Below are positions 54,887-63,859 of a stretch of 64,000 bases of DNA, piece by piece. Numbering within the stretch: the stretch's first letter is position 1; every line of letters begins with the position of its first letter. The position numbers and the translations under genes were made by a program. The notes beneath the pieces were generated by a model. The model saw nothing but the letters and a program-made list of their open reading frames with translations. It was not told where the DNA came from and did no database searches. The stretch is from Herbaspirillum sp. DW155 (lineage in GTDB: Bacteria; Pseudomonadota; Gammaproteobacteria; Burkholderiales; Burkholderiaceae_D): positions 4,836,001-4,900,000 of the forward strand of contig NZ_AP029028.1 of NCBI RefSeq assembly GCF_037076565.1, in the 5' to 3' direction.

Positions 54887-55891
54887 TCAGTTCGTCCCGA
54901 AGGGACGGGGCGGGGGAGTGTGCTCCGAGGAGGGCGGCAATATCGGCAACACAATGCGGGGCTGCTCACCCGTGAGCGTCTTCAGGAACGCCACTACCTT
55001 GGCGTTGTCCTCTGCGCTGAATTGACGGCCAAGCTGGATGCGGGCCATGGTATCGACCGCTTGCGACAAGGTAGCCGCCGCCCCATCGTGGAAATACGGA
55101 TAGGTCAGTTCGATATTGCGCAAGGTCGGCACCTTGAAGGTGAAACGATCGGCATCTTTGCCCGTGACGCCCGCCCTGCCCTGCGCCGCATTGGCGGTGA
55201 CATAGGGTTCCGCCAGGCCCATTTTCTGGAATGAACTGCCGCCCACGGCCGCCCCGTTGTGACAGGCCACGCAACCGGCCGACTTGAAGAGCTGGTAGCC
55301 CTCCCGCTCGGTGCGCGTGAGCGCCTTGCGGTCGCCCTTGAGCCATTTGTCGAAACGCGAATTGGGCGTGACCAGGGTCTCTTCGAAGGCGGCAATGGCT
55401 TGCGTGATTTCATCGATGCCCAGCTTGTCGTTGCCAAAGACCTGCTTGAACGCGGCCACATACGCCGGTATCGATTGCAGGACATCCACCGCCAGGGCGT
55501 GCGATAACGCCATCTCGCCGGGATTGGCGATAGGCCCGCCGGCCTGTGCCTTCAGGTCGGCCGCACGGCCATCCCAGAATTGCGCAATATTGAGTTTGGC
55601 ATTGAGTACCGTGGGCGCATTGATCGGTCCCTCATGCCAGTTGTGGCCGATGGAGGTCTTGAGGTTGTCGCTCCCTCCCATGGACAGGTTATGGCATGAG
55701 TTACAGGAAATGAACCCGGACCTGGACAGACGCGGATCGAAAAACAGCTTCTTGCCCAACTCGACCATGGCCGGTTTGCTGACCCGGGCAGGCTGGATGG
55801 GAGTGATAGGTTCCTTGCCTGCGGCAAGGACAGGTGCGGCCAGCGAGATGCCGGTGGCAAGCAGGACAGACAGCGTGAATCGGTGATGCAT
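54887..55891 (-). CDS. di-heme cytochrome c peroxidase family protein
   Basis: About 334 residues, periplasmic. From the ATG at 55891 (GAGGAAGGAG upstream) there is a signal peptide cut after VLAA. Two heme c motifs are visible: CNSCH (about residues 64-68) and CVACH (about 207-211). MauG/CcpA-type enzymes reduce H2O2 in the periplasm with electrons from small cytochromes. The C-terminal half contains FFDPRLSRSG-like and YPYFHDGAAATLSQAV motifs typical of the family. It is monocistronic. Confidence 0.92.
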   Translation of the reverse strand: MHHRFTLSVLLATGISLAAPVLAAGKEPITPIQPARVSKPAMVELGKKLFFDPRLSRSGFISCNSCHNLSMGGSDNLKTSIGHNWHEGPINAPTVLNAKLNIAQFWDGRAADLKAQAGGPIANPGEMALSHALAVDVLQSIPAYVAAFKQVFGNDKLGIDEITQAIAAFEETLVTPNSRFDKWLKGDRKALTRTEREGYQLFKSAGCVACHNGAAVGGSSFQKMGLAEPYVTANAAQGRAGVTGKDADRFTFKVPTLRNIELTYPYFHDGAAATLSQAVDTMARIQLGRQFSAEDNAKVVAFLKTLTGEQPRIVLPILPPSSEHTPPPRPFGTN

Positions 55892-56041
55892 GACGTGCTC
55901 CTTCCTCAAGGGTGGGGATGTCTGCATTGTCCTTGCGCAGATCAGCGGCCCCTTGACCTGGATCACCGCGAGGGTCTGGGGTCAGCAAGCTGACCACATT
56001 TCTCGCATTACTTCGATGGTGCCTGCGCTCTCCGCCAATAG

Positions 56042-56077
56042 AAAAACGCCGTCCATGACAACAGGGACGGCGTTTTT
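56042..56077 (-). terminator. rho-independent terminator, phhA/peroxidase gap
   Basis: AAAAACGCCGTCC (56042-56054) pairs with GGGACGGCGTTTTT, which ends near 56077, an almost perfect stem of at least 12 bp with T-runs on both strands. It lies about 32 bp after the phhA stop. Confidence 0.88.
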
Positions 56078-56108
56078 CATTTCGCTGGCCAAGACCGGCC
56101 CGGCGGAA

Positions 56109-56990
56109 TCAGGGGTTGGGAGGAAGATTGGACTCACCCGCCAGCAGCGTATTGGCCGGCAAGGCCTCCTGCTGCTTGAGCCGCTCGTAGAGCGGCGTGA
56201 AATCCGGTGCCGTGTCGTTGAAGAGCTGCTCGAAATCCTTGATGACGAAATAGGTCTCCTGATAGGTGTCGATCTTGTAGAGCGTGCGCATGATGCGTTC
56301 CACCTGAAACGGCACGCGGCGCGGCTGAGCGCTGGAGAGGCAATACTCGACCTCGCCGCCCGAGGACAGGATGCCGGCGCCGTAGATGCGCAAACCCTCC
56401 TTGCTCTGGATCAGTCCGAACTCGATGGTGTACCAGTACAGGCGCGCCAGATAAGCCAGCCCGTCGAGCTTGAGCGCCTTCAGGCCACCCTTGCCATATT
56501 CCTGCAGGTGATTGGCGAAGACCGGATTGAACAGCAGCGGCACATGGCCGAAGAAGTCATGGAACAGATCGGGCTCGACGATGTAGTCGAACTCGTGCTC
56601 TTCACGCAGCCATACCGTGACCGGAAAGCGGCGGTTGGCCAGATGCTCGAAGAAGGTCTGGTCCGGCACCAGGCCCGGCACCGCCACCAGCTGCCAGCCG
56701 GTGGCCTTGTAGAGCGCCTCGGTGGTGCGGTCGAAGCGCGGGATGCCTTGCGAGACGTCGAGCGCCTTGAGGCTGTCGATAAAGACGTCACAGGCGCGGC
56801 CGGGAATCAACTTGGCCTGGCGCTCGTAGAGGCGACGCCACAGCGCATGCTGGGCCGGCGTGTAGCCATCCCAGTTCTGTGCCACGACGTAGTTGGCGTC
56901 GGCCTGGCTGTAGTCGCCACGCAAGGCTCCGCTATCGGACTTGGTGGCGACGGTGGCGAAGAAATCATCGGTGTTGGGATTGGTGCTCAT
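56109..56990 (-). CDS. phhA: phenylalanine 4-hydroxylase
   Basis: A 293-residue pterin- and iron-dependent monooxygenase that converts phenylalanine to tyrosine. The iron ligands are H144 and H149 (DLFHDFFGHVPLL) and E190 (YWYTIEFGL), with exactly the spacing of H138/H143/E184 in the Chromobacterium enzyme. It is full length for bacterial PAH and monomeric in type. No pterin dehydratase (phhB) is adjacent. Confidence 0.96.
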   Translation of the reverse strand: MSTNPNTDDFFATVATKSDSGALRGDYSQADANYVVAQNWDGYTPAQHALWRRLYERQAKLIPGRACDVFIDSLKALDVSQGIPRFDRTTEALYKATGWQLVAVPGLVPDQTFFEHLANRRFPVTVWLREEHEFDYIVEPDLFHDFFGHVPLLFNPVFANHLQEYGKGGLKALKLDGLAYLARLYWYTIEFGLIQSKEGLRIYGAGILSSGGEVEYCLSSAQPRRVPFQVERIMRTLYKIDTYQETYFVIKDFEQLFNDTAPDFTPLYERLKQQEALPANTLLAGESNLPPNP

Positions 56991-57070
56991 GGCATACCCG
57001 TTATCAAAGTGAGGCGCATATTATGCGCCCCGCAGCCGGGATGGTCATGTGCGCTTGCGCAAGAAGCGCA

Positions 57071-57808
57071 TCAGGCGGCCGGCGGTGGCGCGCCGTCGTC
57101 CTTCTTTCTGGTGCCGATGCCGGTCACGCGCGCCCCCCATTTCAGCAGCGCCCTGAAGTTGGCCTTGACGATGTAGTCCAGCATGGCGACCTGCTCTTCC
57201 AGTGCTTCCTGAAACACCGTGGCCGAATTGGCCGGCTTGATCTTGAGATAGGCATCGGCCTCGCCATAATCGCGGTGGATTTCCATGCCGGCCTTCTTGG
57301 CGATGTGCATCATCACCTTGTTCGACGAGAGGCAGTGCATGTACAGCGTATCGACGTCGGCATTGCGACAATGCACCGAGGCCCGCATGAACAGGCGCGT
57401 GCCCACGCCCAGTCCGCGCGCAGCGGCCGTCACGGACACACCGAACTCGGCCACCACCGGCTTGATGGTGGCGCCACTGATGCGCGTGCTTTCCTTGGGC
57501 GCAAACGCCAGATGGCCCACGCCCAGCAAACGCAGGCGACGGTCATAGACGCCGAAGACGGTATCGCGTTCGAAGTTGATGCCCTCCACGTAGCGCGTCA
57601 CCATCTCGTCGGAGAGCTTGGAGCCGAAGCGCAGCAGCCGGTCCTTCTCTTCCAACGCGAGGAAGTGGCGCAGCAGATGGCGGCGCGCGCGCGGCGACAG
57701 CTCCTTGACGAAGACATGCGGCTTCTCCTGTCTGCCGTCCTGCGCGGGCAGTGGCGCGGGCTGCTGGCCACGCAGGCGCTGCAGCAGTCGTGACAAAGGA
57801 TGGCTCAT
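57071..57808 (-). CDS. GNAT-family N-acetyltransferase
   Basis: About 245 residues. From the ATG at 57808, with GGAGA upstream, it has a basic N-terminus and a GNAT domain with the acetyl-CoA loop RGLGVGTRLFMRA (about residue 135). The preceding FGVSVTAAA strand and the AKKAGMEIHRDYGEADAYL end are typical of the fold. The C-terminal ~40 residues are extra. Substrate unknown. It is followed by phhA after about 80 bp and preceded closely by cca (13 bp), so it probably shares the cca transcript. Confidence 0.82.
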   Translation of the reverse strand: MSHPLSRLLQRLRGQQPAPLPAQDGRQEKPHVFVKELSPRARRHLLRHFLALEEKDRLLRFGSKLSDEMVTRYVEGINFERDTVFGVYDRRLRLLGVGHLAFAPKESTRISGATIKPVVAEFGVSVTAAARGLGVGTRLFMRASVHCRNADVDTLYMHCLSSNKVMMHIAKKAGMEIHRDYGEADAYLKIKPANSATVFQEALEEQVAMLDYIVKANFRALLKWGARVTGIGTRKKDDGAPPPAA

Positions 57809-57821
57809 CAGGCGGTCTCCT

Positions 57822-59057
57822 TCATGGCTGCTGCGACGGACGATGCTGCTCGACGTAAGCGGCCACCTGCGCGGTGCGCGCCGCCAGGATGGCCTCGGGA
57901 ATGCGTTGCGGCTGTGTATGCTGCTGCGCGATGGCACCGGCATCGATGGCTTGCGCAGCCTGCAGCGCGCCTTCGAGATAGGCGGCCTGCGGGAAAGGCT
58001 GTTGCTCCAGTCCGGTACGGCCGCGATGATCGCATTCCGAGGCGCGCAGCATGTCGATGAAGCGCTGCGGCTTGCGGAAGGCATCGCAGCGCGCGAAGAA
58101 CCTGACCAGGGTATCGGGGCGCATCTCGAAGCAGCGCCCCACGTTGCCATGTTCGCGTGCCGTCATCAGGGCCAGGTCACGGCATTCGCCGGGCACCTTC
58201 AGGCGCGCACAGACCTGCTCGGCCAGGCGCTCGCTGCGCGCTTCATGGCCGTGATGGCGCGGCCACATCTCGGGTGGGGTGCTGCCCTTGCCGAGGTCGT
58301 GCAAGAGCGCGGCAAAACGGATCGGCAGGGAAAAGCCTTGCGCTGCCGCCCAATCCACCACCAGCATCACATGCACGCCGGTGTCGATCTCGGGATGCCA
58401 TTTCTCCGGCTGCGGCACGCCCCACAGCGCATCGAGCTCGGGCAGGATGCGCTGCAAGGCGCCGCAGGCGCGCAAGACCCCGAACATGCGCGACGGCTTG
58501 TGCTCCATCAGGCCGCGCGCCAGTTCCTGCCAGACGCGTTCGGGTACCAGGGCATCGACCTCGCCCTCTTCCACCATGCGCTGCATGAGCGTATTGGTTT
58601 CCGGCGCCACCGTGAAGTCGGCGAAGCGCGCGGCAAAACGCGCTACGCGCAGAATGCGTACCGGGTCTTCGACGAAGGCCTCGGAGACATGCCGAAATAC
58701 GCGCGCCTCCAGATCGGCACGACCGTGATACGGGTCGACCAGCGTGCCATCCTCATCCTGTGCAATCGCATTGATGGTGAGGTCACGGCGCGCAAGATCA
58801 TCTTCCAGCGTGACATCAGGCGCGGCGTGGAAGGCGAAGCCCTTGTAGCCGGGCGCGGTCTTGCGCTCGGTGCGGGCAAGCGCATATTCCTCGTGGGTCC
58901 GGGGATGGAGGAACACCGGAAAATCCTTGCCCACCGGGCGGAAACCCAGTGCCAGCAACTGCTCCGGCGTAGCACCCACGACCACGTGGTCGCGGTCCTT
59001 CACCGGCAGGCCCAGCAAGCCGTCGCGCACTGCGCCGCCGACGGTGTAGGTCTTCAT
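57822..59057 (-). CDS. cca: CCA tRNA nucleotidyltransferase with HD domain
   Basis: About 411 residues; adds or repairs the 3'-CCA of tRNAs. The class II nucleotidyltransferase head has GGAVRD, the catalytic DRD (metal-binding Asp pair) and RRDLTINAIA. The C-terminal HD phosphohydrolase domain is marked by LLHDLGKG, as in E. coli Cca. I chose the ATG at 59057, preceded by GAGG; the longer frame is unlike the family. It lies ten bases from the end of the GST gene. Confidence 0.95.
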   Translation of the reverse strand: MKTYTVGGAVRDGLLGLPVKDRDHVVVGATPEQLLALGFRPVGKDFPVFLHPRTHEEYALARTERKTAPGYKGFAFHAAPDVTLEDDLARRDLTINAIAQDEDGTLVDPYHGRADLEARVFRHVSEAFVEDPVRILRVARFAARFADFTVAPETNTLMQRMVEEGEVDALVPERVWQELARGLMEHKPSRMFGVLRACGALQRILPELDALWGVPQPEKWHPEIDTGVHVMLVVDWAAAQGFSLPIRFAALLHDLGKGSTPPEMWPRHHGHEARSERLAEQVCARLKVPGECRDLALMTAREHGNVGRCFEMRPDTLVRFFARCDAFRKPQRFIDMLRASECDHRGRTGLEQQPFPQAAYLEGALQAAQAIDAGAIAQQHTQPQRIPEAILAARTAQVAAYVEQHRPSQQP

Positions 59058-59067
59058 CGGCCCGACC

Positions 59068-59709
59068 TCACTTGTGGTCCGGCAGGATTTCCTTCTCGGC
59101 CAGCGCCTCGGCGATCCAGCGTGCCACCGCCGGGTGCTCGCGCACGCGATCGGCATAGGCTTGCAGGGCCGGCGCCAGTGGCACCTGGTAGCTGACGAAA
59201 CGCATCACTACCGGGGCATAGAAGGCATCGGCGATGGAGAAATCGCCGAAGAGGAAATCATGATGGCCGAATTGCGACAGGCATTCTTCCCAGATCTCGC
59301 ACACGCGCGCGATGTCGGCCTGCGCTTCGGGCGTGCGGCCCTTGCCGGGATAGCGGCCACGGATGTCCATGCTCATGGCGCTGCGCAGGCCGGTGAAACC
59401 GGAGTGCATCTCGGCACAGATGCTGCGGGCGATGGCGCGCGCATCGGTACGGGCCGGCCACAGGTGGCGGTCGGGGAATTGCTCGGCCAGGTATTCGCAG
59501 ATGGACAGCGAATCCCAGATCGCGATGTCGCCATCGAGCAGCACCGGTACGCGGCCCGAGCCGGTGTAGCGGGCGATCTCGTTGGCGGTCTCGGGCTGGT
59601 CCAGCAGCACGCGCACTTCCTTGAAAGGAATGTCGAAGGCCACGGCGGTGACCCAGGGGCGCATCGACCATGACGAATAATTCTTGTTGGCGATCACCAG
59701 GGTGGGCAT
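59068..59709 (-). CDS. glutathione S-transferase family protein
   Basis: About 213 residues. The N-terminal thioredoxin-like domain has NKNYSSWSMRPW (Ser in the active-site position) and SGRVPVLLDGD. The alpha-helical C-terminal domain ends in WIAEALAEKEILPD. I chose the ATG at 59709 because the family begins there; an ATG at 59769 and a TTG at 59793 are in frame and would add 20-28 residues. It is tightly spaced with cca. The substrate is unknown. Confidence 0.88.
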   Translation of the reverse strand: MPTLVIANKNYSSWSMRPWVTAVAFDIPFKEVRVLLDQPETANEIARYTGSGRVPVLLDGDIAIWDSLSICEYLAEQFPDRHLWPARTDARAIARSICAEMHSGFTGLRSAMSMDIRGRYPGKGRTPEAQADIARVCEIWEECLSQFGHHDFLFGDFSIADAFYAPVVMRFVSYQVPLAPALQAYADRVREHPAVARWIAEALAEKEILPDHK

Positions 59710-59813
59710 GTGTCGTCCGGCTTTGCGCAGCGTTTCGGACAATACCGGATCCAGTTCTGTATCTTGCATGAGGGCTCGTTTCTCGAAGATCAAGGACGCA
59801 GCGGCTGAACCAT

Positions 59814-60782
59814 TCAGCGCCGCGCGGTGCTGCGGAAGAAGTCGAATTGCTGTTGCGGGCTGCGCGGCAGGAGATAGCCGGGAATGACCTCCTCCAGCGC
59901 ACGCGGCGCAAGTTGCAATTCGGGCGCGAGGGGGCCATGCAGGACGTTATCTACCTGCATCGAAGCCACGTTGTCGCGGCTCATCAGCTTGCCCGGCAGG
60001 TGTTCCAGCGCAAAGGCCTGCAGCCAGCCCAGCGCATCGGGCAAGCCGATGACGGGGCGCGGATGGCCGCTGTACCAGCCCGACAGGCGCACCAGTTCGC
60101 GCAGCGTGTACTGTTTGGGTCCGCCCAGTTCGAACACCTTGCCGCCCAGGTGCGGCAGCGCCAGCGCATTGACGAAGGCCTGCGCCACATCGCCGACATA
60201 CACCGGCTGGAAGCGTGCATCGGGACTGCCCAGCGGGATCACCGGGAACATGCGGTTCAGGCCGGCGAACATGTTGATGAAATTGTCGCCCTCGCCAAAC
60301 ACCACCGAAGGACGGAAGATCGCCACGTCCAGCGCCGGCGCAGCCAGGGCTTCCTTCTCGCCGGCGGCCTTGGAACGCAGGTACATCGACGGCGCTTGTG
60401 CATCGGCGCACAGCGCGCTCATGTGCAGGTAGCGCGGCACGCCCTGCTGTATGCAGGCCGCCACGATGCGGCGCGGCAGCAGCACGTGCTGGCGTTCGAA
60501 ATCCGGACCATAGGCGGCACCGCCGCGCGCCGGGCGCGATTGCAGGATGCCGACCAGGTTGATGACAACATCGGCCTCGGCCACCAGGCGCGCCAGCACG
60601 GCATCGTCATGGATGTTGGCCTGGACCACGCTGACCACGGGCGACACCAGCAGGTGCTTGGCGCGTTCGTAGCGGCGCGTCGGCACCATGATGCGATAGC
60701 CGGTGGTACTGCCCAGCAGTTCGATCAGGCGCGTGCCGATGAAGCCGGAACCGCCGATGACGAGGATCTTCTTGACTGTCAT
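59814..60782 (-). CDS. complex I NDUFA9-like NAD(P)-binding protein
   Basis: A 322-residue atypical short-chain dehydrogenase/epimerase fold. The dinucleotide motif GGSGFIGTRL is at residues 10-19, and YLRSKAAGE holds the family's Tyr-xxx-Lys. It resembles the NDUFA9 subfamily, which bacteria use as a free NADPH-binding protein or quinone-linked factor. The start has GGAGAGAGACAA directly upstream. The GST gene lies downstream on the same strand. Confidence 0.88.
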   Translation of the reverse strand: MTVKKILVIGGSGFIGTRLIELLGSTTGYRIMVPTRRYERAKHLLVSPVVSVVQANIHDDAVLARLVAEADVVINLVGILQSRPARGGAAYGPDFERQHVLLPRRIVAACIQQGVPRYLHMSALCADAQAPSMYLRSKAAGEKEALAAPALDVAIFRPSVVFGEGDNFINMFAGLNRMFPVIPLGSPDARFQPVYVGDVAQAFVNALALPHLGGKVFELGGPKQYTLRELVRLSGWYSGHPRPVIGLPDALGWLQAFALEHLPGKLMSRDNVASMQVDNVLHGPLAPELQLAPRALEEVIPGYLLPRSPQQQFDFFRSTARR

Positions 60783-60846
60783 TTGTCTCTCTCCGATTTC
60801 CAGGGGCGTCTGGCCGCCGCGTGGGCTGGCGGCCAGGGCGATGGCA

Positions 60847-62847
60847 TCAGGGCAGGTCGGTGGCGACGTTGGCGTTGGGTGCGACCGTGCCCATGCGTTG
60901 CTTCAGGGATTGCGGGCGGTTCTCGAACATGGCCGCATAGTAAGTCGCATTGGACATCACGTTCTTGACATAGCCCCGGGTTTCATTGAAAGGAATGATC
61001 TCGGCGAAGATCGCCCCTTCCACCGGGCGCGGCAAGCTCGCACGCCAGGTACGCGGGCGGCCGGGGCCGGCGTTGTAACCGGCGGTGGCCAGGGTCTCCG
61101 AGCCGTCCAGGTTGTTCAACACCATGTCGAGGTAGCTGGTGCCCAGCAGCAGGTTGGTGTTGATGTCGTTGACCTGATCGGCGGTGAATTCGGTCATGCC
61201 GATCTTCCTGGCGACGAACTTGGCGGTGGCCGGCATGAGCTGCATCAGGCCCGACGCACCCACATGCGAACGGGCCGACTTGATGAAGCGCGACTCCTGG
61301 CGGATCAGGCCATAGACCCAGGCGTTCTCCATGCCCAGCGGACGCGTGGCCGCATTCATCTCGGGCAGGTGCGGTGCCGGGAAGCGCTGGGTGAAATCGA
61401 ACTCGGTTTTGGTGCGGTCGGAGGTGTTGACCATGCGGTCCAGCACGTCGTTCTGGCGCGCGTATTCGGCTGCGGCCAGCAACTGGCGGTCGGTCATATT
61501 GCGCAGTTCCCAGTTCCATTCGCGGATCGCTTCGAAACGCAGGTTCAGCTGGTAAAACTTGAGCGAGCGCTTGAAACCGGCATTCTGCGAATACAACGCC
61601 ACTTCACCGGCTCCCGGCGGGGTCGGGCCGGGCGGGATGGTGATCTGCTGGCCCAGTTCTTCCAGCGCCAGCTGGCCGTAGAAGCTGAAATTGGGCGCGA
61701 TGGATTCGAACAGACGGCGCGACGCATCGGTCTGCCCCTCGGCCTTCAACGCGCGGCCGAGCCAGTAGACCCAGGTGATGTCGCTACGCAGCGGCGCGGG
61801 CATGGCTTCGATGGTCTTGCGTACGGTCTTCCAGTCACCGTCGCGCAGGGCCATGCGCACCTTCCACTGCATCGCATCCTGGGTCAGCGGCGCATCCTTG
61901 GCCTTGCGCCAATAATCGGAAGCTTCCGGGGCCAGCTTGTAGGAGGCGGCCAGGGCGATCTGCGCCCAGCCCTGCGCGACTTCCAGCGAGCTCATGTTGC
62001 GCCCGGCATCGTTCAGATAGCTCGCGGCCTGGGTCGGATTGTTCTTTGCGATGCGCCCCAGGGCGATGATGTAGAGCTGATGGTTGGCAGCCCCCCGGCC
62101 CGGCCCCTTGGCCAGCATCAGCGCCGGACGGTCCATCACCTGGGTCACGCTGACATCCCCGCCATCGACCAGCACGGCCGCACGGCGCGCCACGGTGGCA
62201 TTGCCATTCTCGGCGGCCTGGCGGATCTGGAACCAGACGTCGGCATCGGTGAACTGACCGTTCTGCGCCAGCGTGGCGATCAGGTCGCTGCAACCCTGGC
62301 CGTAGTCCTTGGGATTGCTCAGCAGGGTGCGCGCCTCATCGGCGACATTGGCCCCCTTGAGCGCGCGCGAGTTCAGGGCGAAGCACTTGACCTGGGTATC
62401 GTCATTGAGCACGAACTTGGGATACTGCTCATCGAAAACGGTCCAGTTGCCGGTCTTGCCCAGCGCCAGCAGCCAGTCGTTGCGCAGCCGGTCGGCGATG
62501 GCCTGGCCATCCCAGCGCGCCAGGAAATCGCGGATCTCCTGCTCGCTGGCGCTGTAGTCGCGCACGCGCGGCTTCAAGCGGTAGTAATCGACGTAGGATG
62601 CCAGCTCGTAGCCCGACAGGCGCGCGGCCAAGTCTTGCGCCAGGGCGGCATTGTCGCTGGCGGCGGCCTGGCGCAGGGCCAGGAAGATGTCGTCAGGACT
62701 GGCGTCCGGCGCCAGACGCTTCTGGGCGTGGGCGGCGGGCGCAGCGGTGAGCATGACGCCGCTCGCCAGGGCCAGGGGGAGCGCCAGCGAGGCGGCCAGC
62801 GCACGCAGGCGCTGGTTGAACGGATGATTCTTCGGACGCATACTCAT
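60847..62847 (-). CDS. slt: soluble lytic murein transglycosylase
   Basis: About 666 residues, periplasmic: signal peptide cut after AHA, then a long alpha-superhelical U-domain and a C-terminal SLT domain. The catalytic Glu lies in LIRQESRF, followed by HVGASGLMQLMPATA and GYNAGPGRP. It cleaves peptidoglycan to 1,6-anhydromuropeptides. The ATG at 62847 or 62841 are alternatives. It is divergent from the folate gene across about 34 bp. Confidence 0.94.
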   Translation of the reverse strand: MSMRPKNHPFNQRLRALAASLALPLALASGVMLTAAPAAHAQKRLAPDASPDDIFLALRQAAASDNAALAQDLAARLSGYELASYVDYYRLKPRVRDYSASEQEIRDFLARWDGQAIADRLRNDWLLALGKTGNWTVFDEQYPKFVLNDDTQVKCFALNSRALKGANVADEARTLLSNPKDYGQGCSDLIATLAQNGQFTDADVWFQIRQAAENGNATVARRAAVLVDGGDVSVTQVMDRPALMLAKGPGRGAANHQLYIIALGRIAKNNPTQAASYLNDAGRNMSSLEVAQGWAQIALAASYKLAPEASDYWRKAKDAPLTQDAMQWKVRMALRDGDWKTVRKTIEAMPAPLRSDITWVYWLGRALKAEGQTDASRRLFESIAPNFSFYGQLALEELGQQITIPPGPTPPGAGEVALYSQNAGFKRSLKFYQLNLRFEAIREWNWELRNMTDRQLLAAAEYARQNDVLDRMVNTSDRTKTEFDFTQRFPAPHLPEMNAATRPLGMENAWVYGLIRQESRFIKSARSHVGASGLMQLMPATAKFVARKIGMTEFTADQVNDINTNLLLGTSYLDMVLNNLDGSETLATAGYNAGPGRPRTWRASLPRPVEGAIFAEIIPFNETRGYVKNVMSNATYYAAMFENRPQSLKQRMGTVAPNANVATDLP

Positions 62848-62881
62848 GCAAGCTTTTTCATGCAGATTGTTGGAACAAATA

Positions 62882-63499
62882 ATGAACCCAAGCATAGCAC
62901 GCGACACGCTCCCTCCACCGACGCAAGAGGAGGCGGCCGCCCTTCACAAACAGCGGCTGCGCGCCGAACTGCTGGCGCGCCGCAAGGCCCTGGGCGAGGA
63001 GGACAAGGCCGCCGCCGATGCGCTCATCGGGCAGCGCGTGCTGCACTGGTGCGCCGCGCAGGCGATCCACAGCCTGGCGGTCTATCAGCCGATCCGGCGT
63101 GAACCGGATCTGTCTGCGGCCTATAACGCGCTGACCGCACGCGGCGTGCACCTGTGCCTGCCGGTCGTGGTGGACAAACAGGCGGCGCTGCAATTTCGTG
63201 CCTGGCATCCCGGCGACATCCTGGAAAAAGACGCCATGGGCACCATGGTGCCGCCCGCCGGCGCGGCCGTCGTGCAGCCGCAAGCCTTGCTGATTCCTTG
63301 CGTGGGCTTCAATGCCCAGCGCTTCCGGCTCGGCTATGGCGGCGGTTTCTATGACCGCACGCTGGCAGCCGTACCGCCGCCGCTGGCCATCGGGGTCTGC
63401 TATGGCTTCGGGCGCGCGGACTTTGCCGCGCAGGCGCATGACAGGCCGCTGGACGTCATCTTCACCGAGGCCGGGCCCGAGGGCGGCGCAACGGGCTGA
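62882..63499 (+). CDS. 5-formyltetrahydrofolate cyclo-ligase
   Basis: About 205 residues. It converts 5-formyl-THF to 5,10-methenyl-THF using ATP. Marks are RAELLARRKAL, YQPIRREPDL, and the signature GFNAQRFRLGYGGGFYDRTL near the C-terminus. I chose the ATG at 62882 over 62846, which would overlap the divergent slt start. No 6S RNA gene is visible beside it, though this gene often lies next to one (ygfA/ssrS arrangement). Confidence 0.93.
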   Translation: MNPSIARDTLPPPTQEEAAALHKQRLRAELLARRKALGEEDKAAADALIGQRVLHWCAAQAIHSLAVYQPIRREPDLSAAYNALTARGVHLCLPVVVDKQAALQFRAWHPGDILEKDAMGTMVPPAGAAVVQPQALLIPCVGFNAQRFRLGYGGGFYDRTLAAVPPPLAIGVCYGFGRADFAAQAHDRPLDVIFTEAGPEGGATG

Positions 63500-63684
63500 G
63501 CAAAATTTCCCCGTTTTGACATAAGACGTCACATCTCATCGAACATATCTGGCGCCCGGCCACGCGGACGGGTGATGCCCTGACTTTTCCTTCATATCGT
63601 CGTTTTTCCACGTATTAGCTGCACTGCAACACGAAAGCGCCTTGACAGCGCCCGGTCCGAATGAGAGCATTTTGATGTTAGACA

Positions 63685-63736
63685 TCTGATGACCAACAAC
63701 TTGACCATAAGTCAGACTACCTGACCGTTCATCAGA
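63685..63736. promoter_or_regulatory. nested inverted repeats, operator-like
   Basis: TCTGATGA (63685-63692) pairs with TCATCAGA (63729-63736). Inside, GTCAG (63711-63715) pairs with CTGAC (63721-63725) over a 5-nt centre. Repeated TCAGAC/TGATGAC words are typical of dimeric repressor sites. Confidence 0.5.
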
Positions 63737-63781
63737 CCGCATTTGCCGCCAGAGCAAAGCTCATTGACCCGGAGACCCGCC

Positions 63782-63859
63782 ATGCCCATTTCGCCCTGCC
63801 TCTTGCCGGTGGCCTGCCGCCCCGCGTCATCCGTCTTCACTGTGCCGCCATTGCCCTGA
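63782..63859 (+). CDS. 25-codon possible leader peptide
   Basis: An ATG with GGAG nine bases upstream starts MPISPCLLPVACRPASSV and stops at 63859. It is Pro- and Cys-containing and has no family. Two hairpins, CGCCCCG/CGGGGCG (63893-63899 with 63912-63918) and CCGATGG/CCATCGG (63924-63930 with 63950-63956), follow it, as in attenuated leaders. Confidence 0.3.
   Translation: MPISPCLLPVACRPASSVFTVPPLP

Noticed and set aside
60703-63102. 799-codon open frame on the plus strand
   Set aside because: Antisense shadow of slt and the NDUFA9-like gene in high-GC DNA; the real genes have signal peptide, RBS and catalytic motifs.
63536-63757. 73-codon minus-strand frame
   Set aside because: No RBS or family; it overlaps the inverted-repeat operator region.
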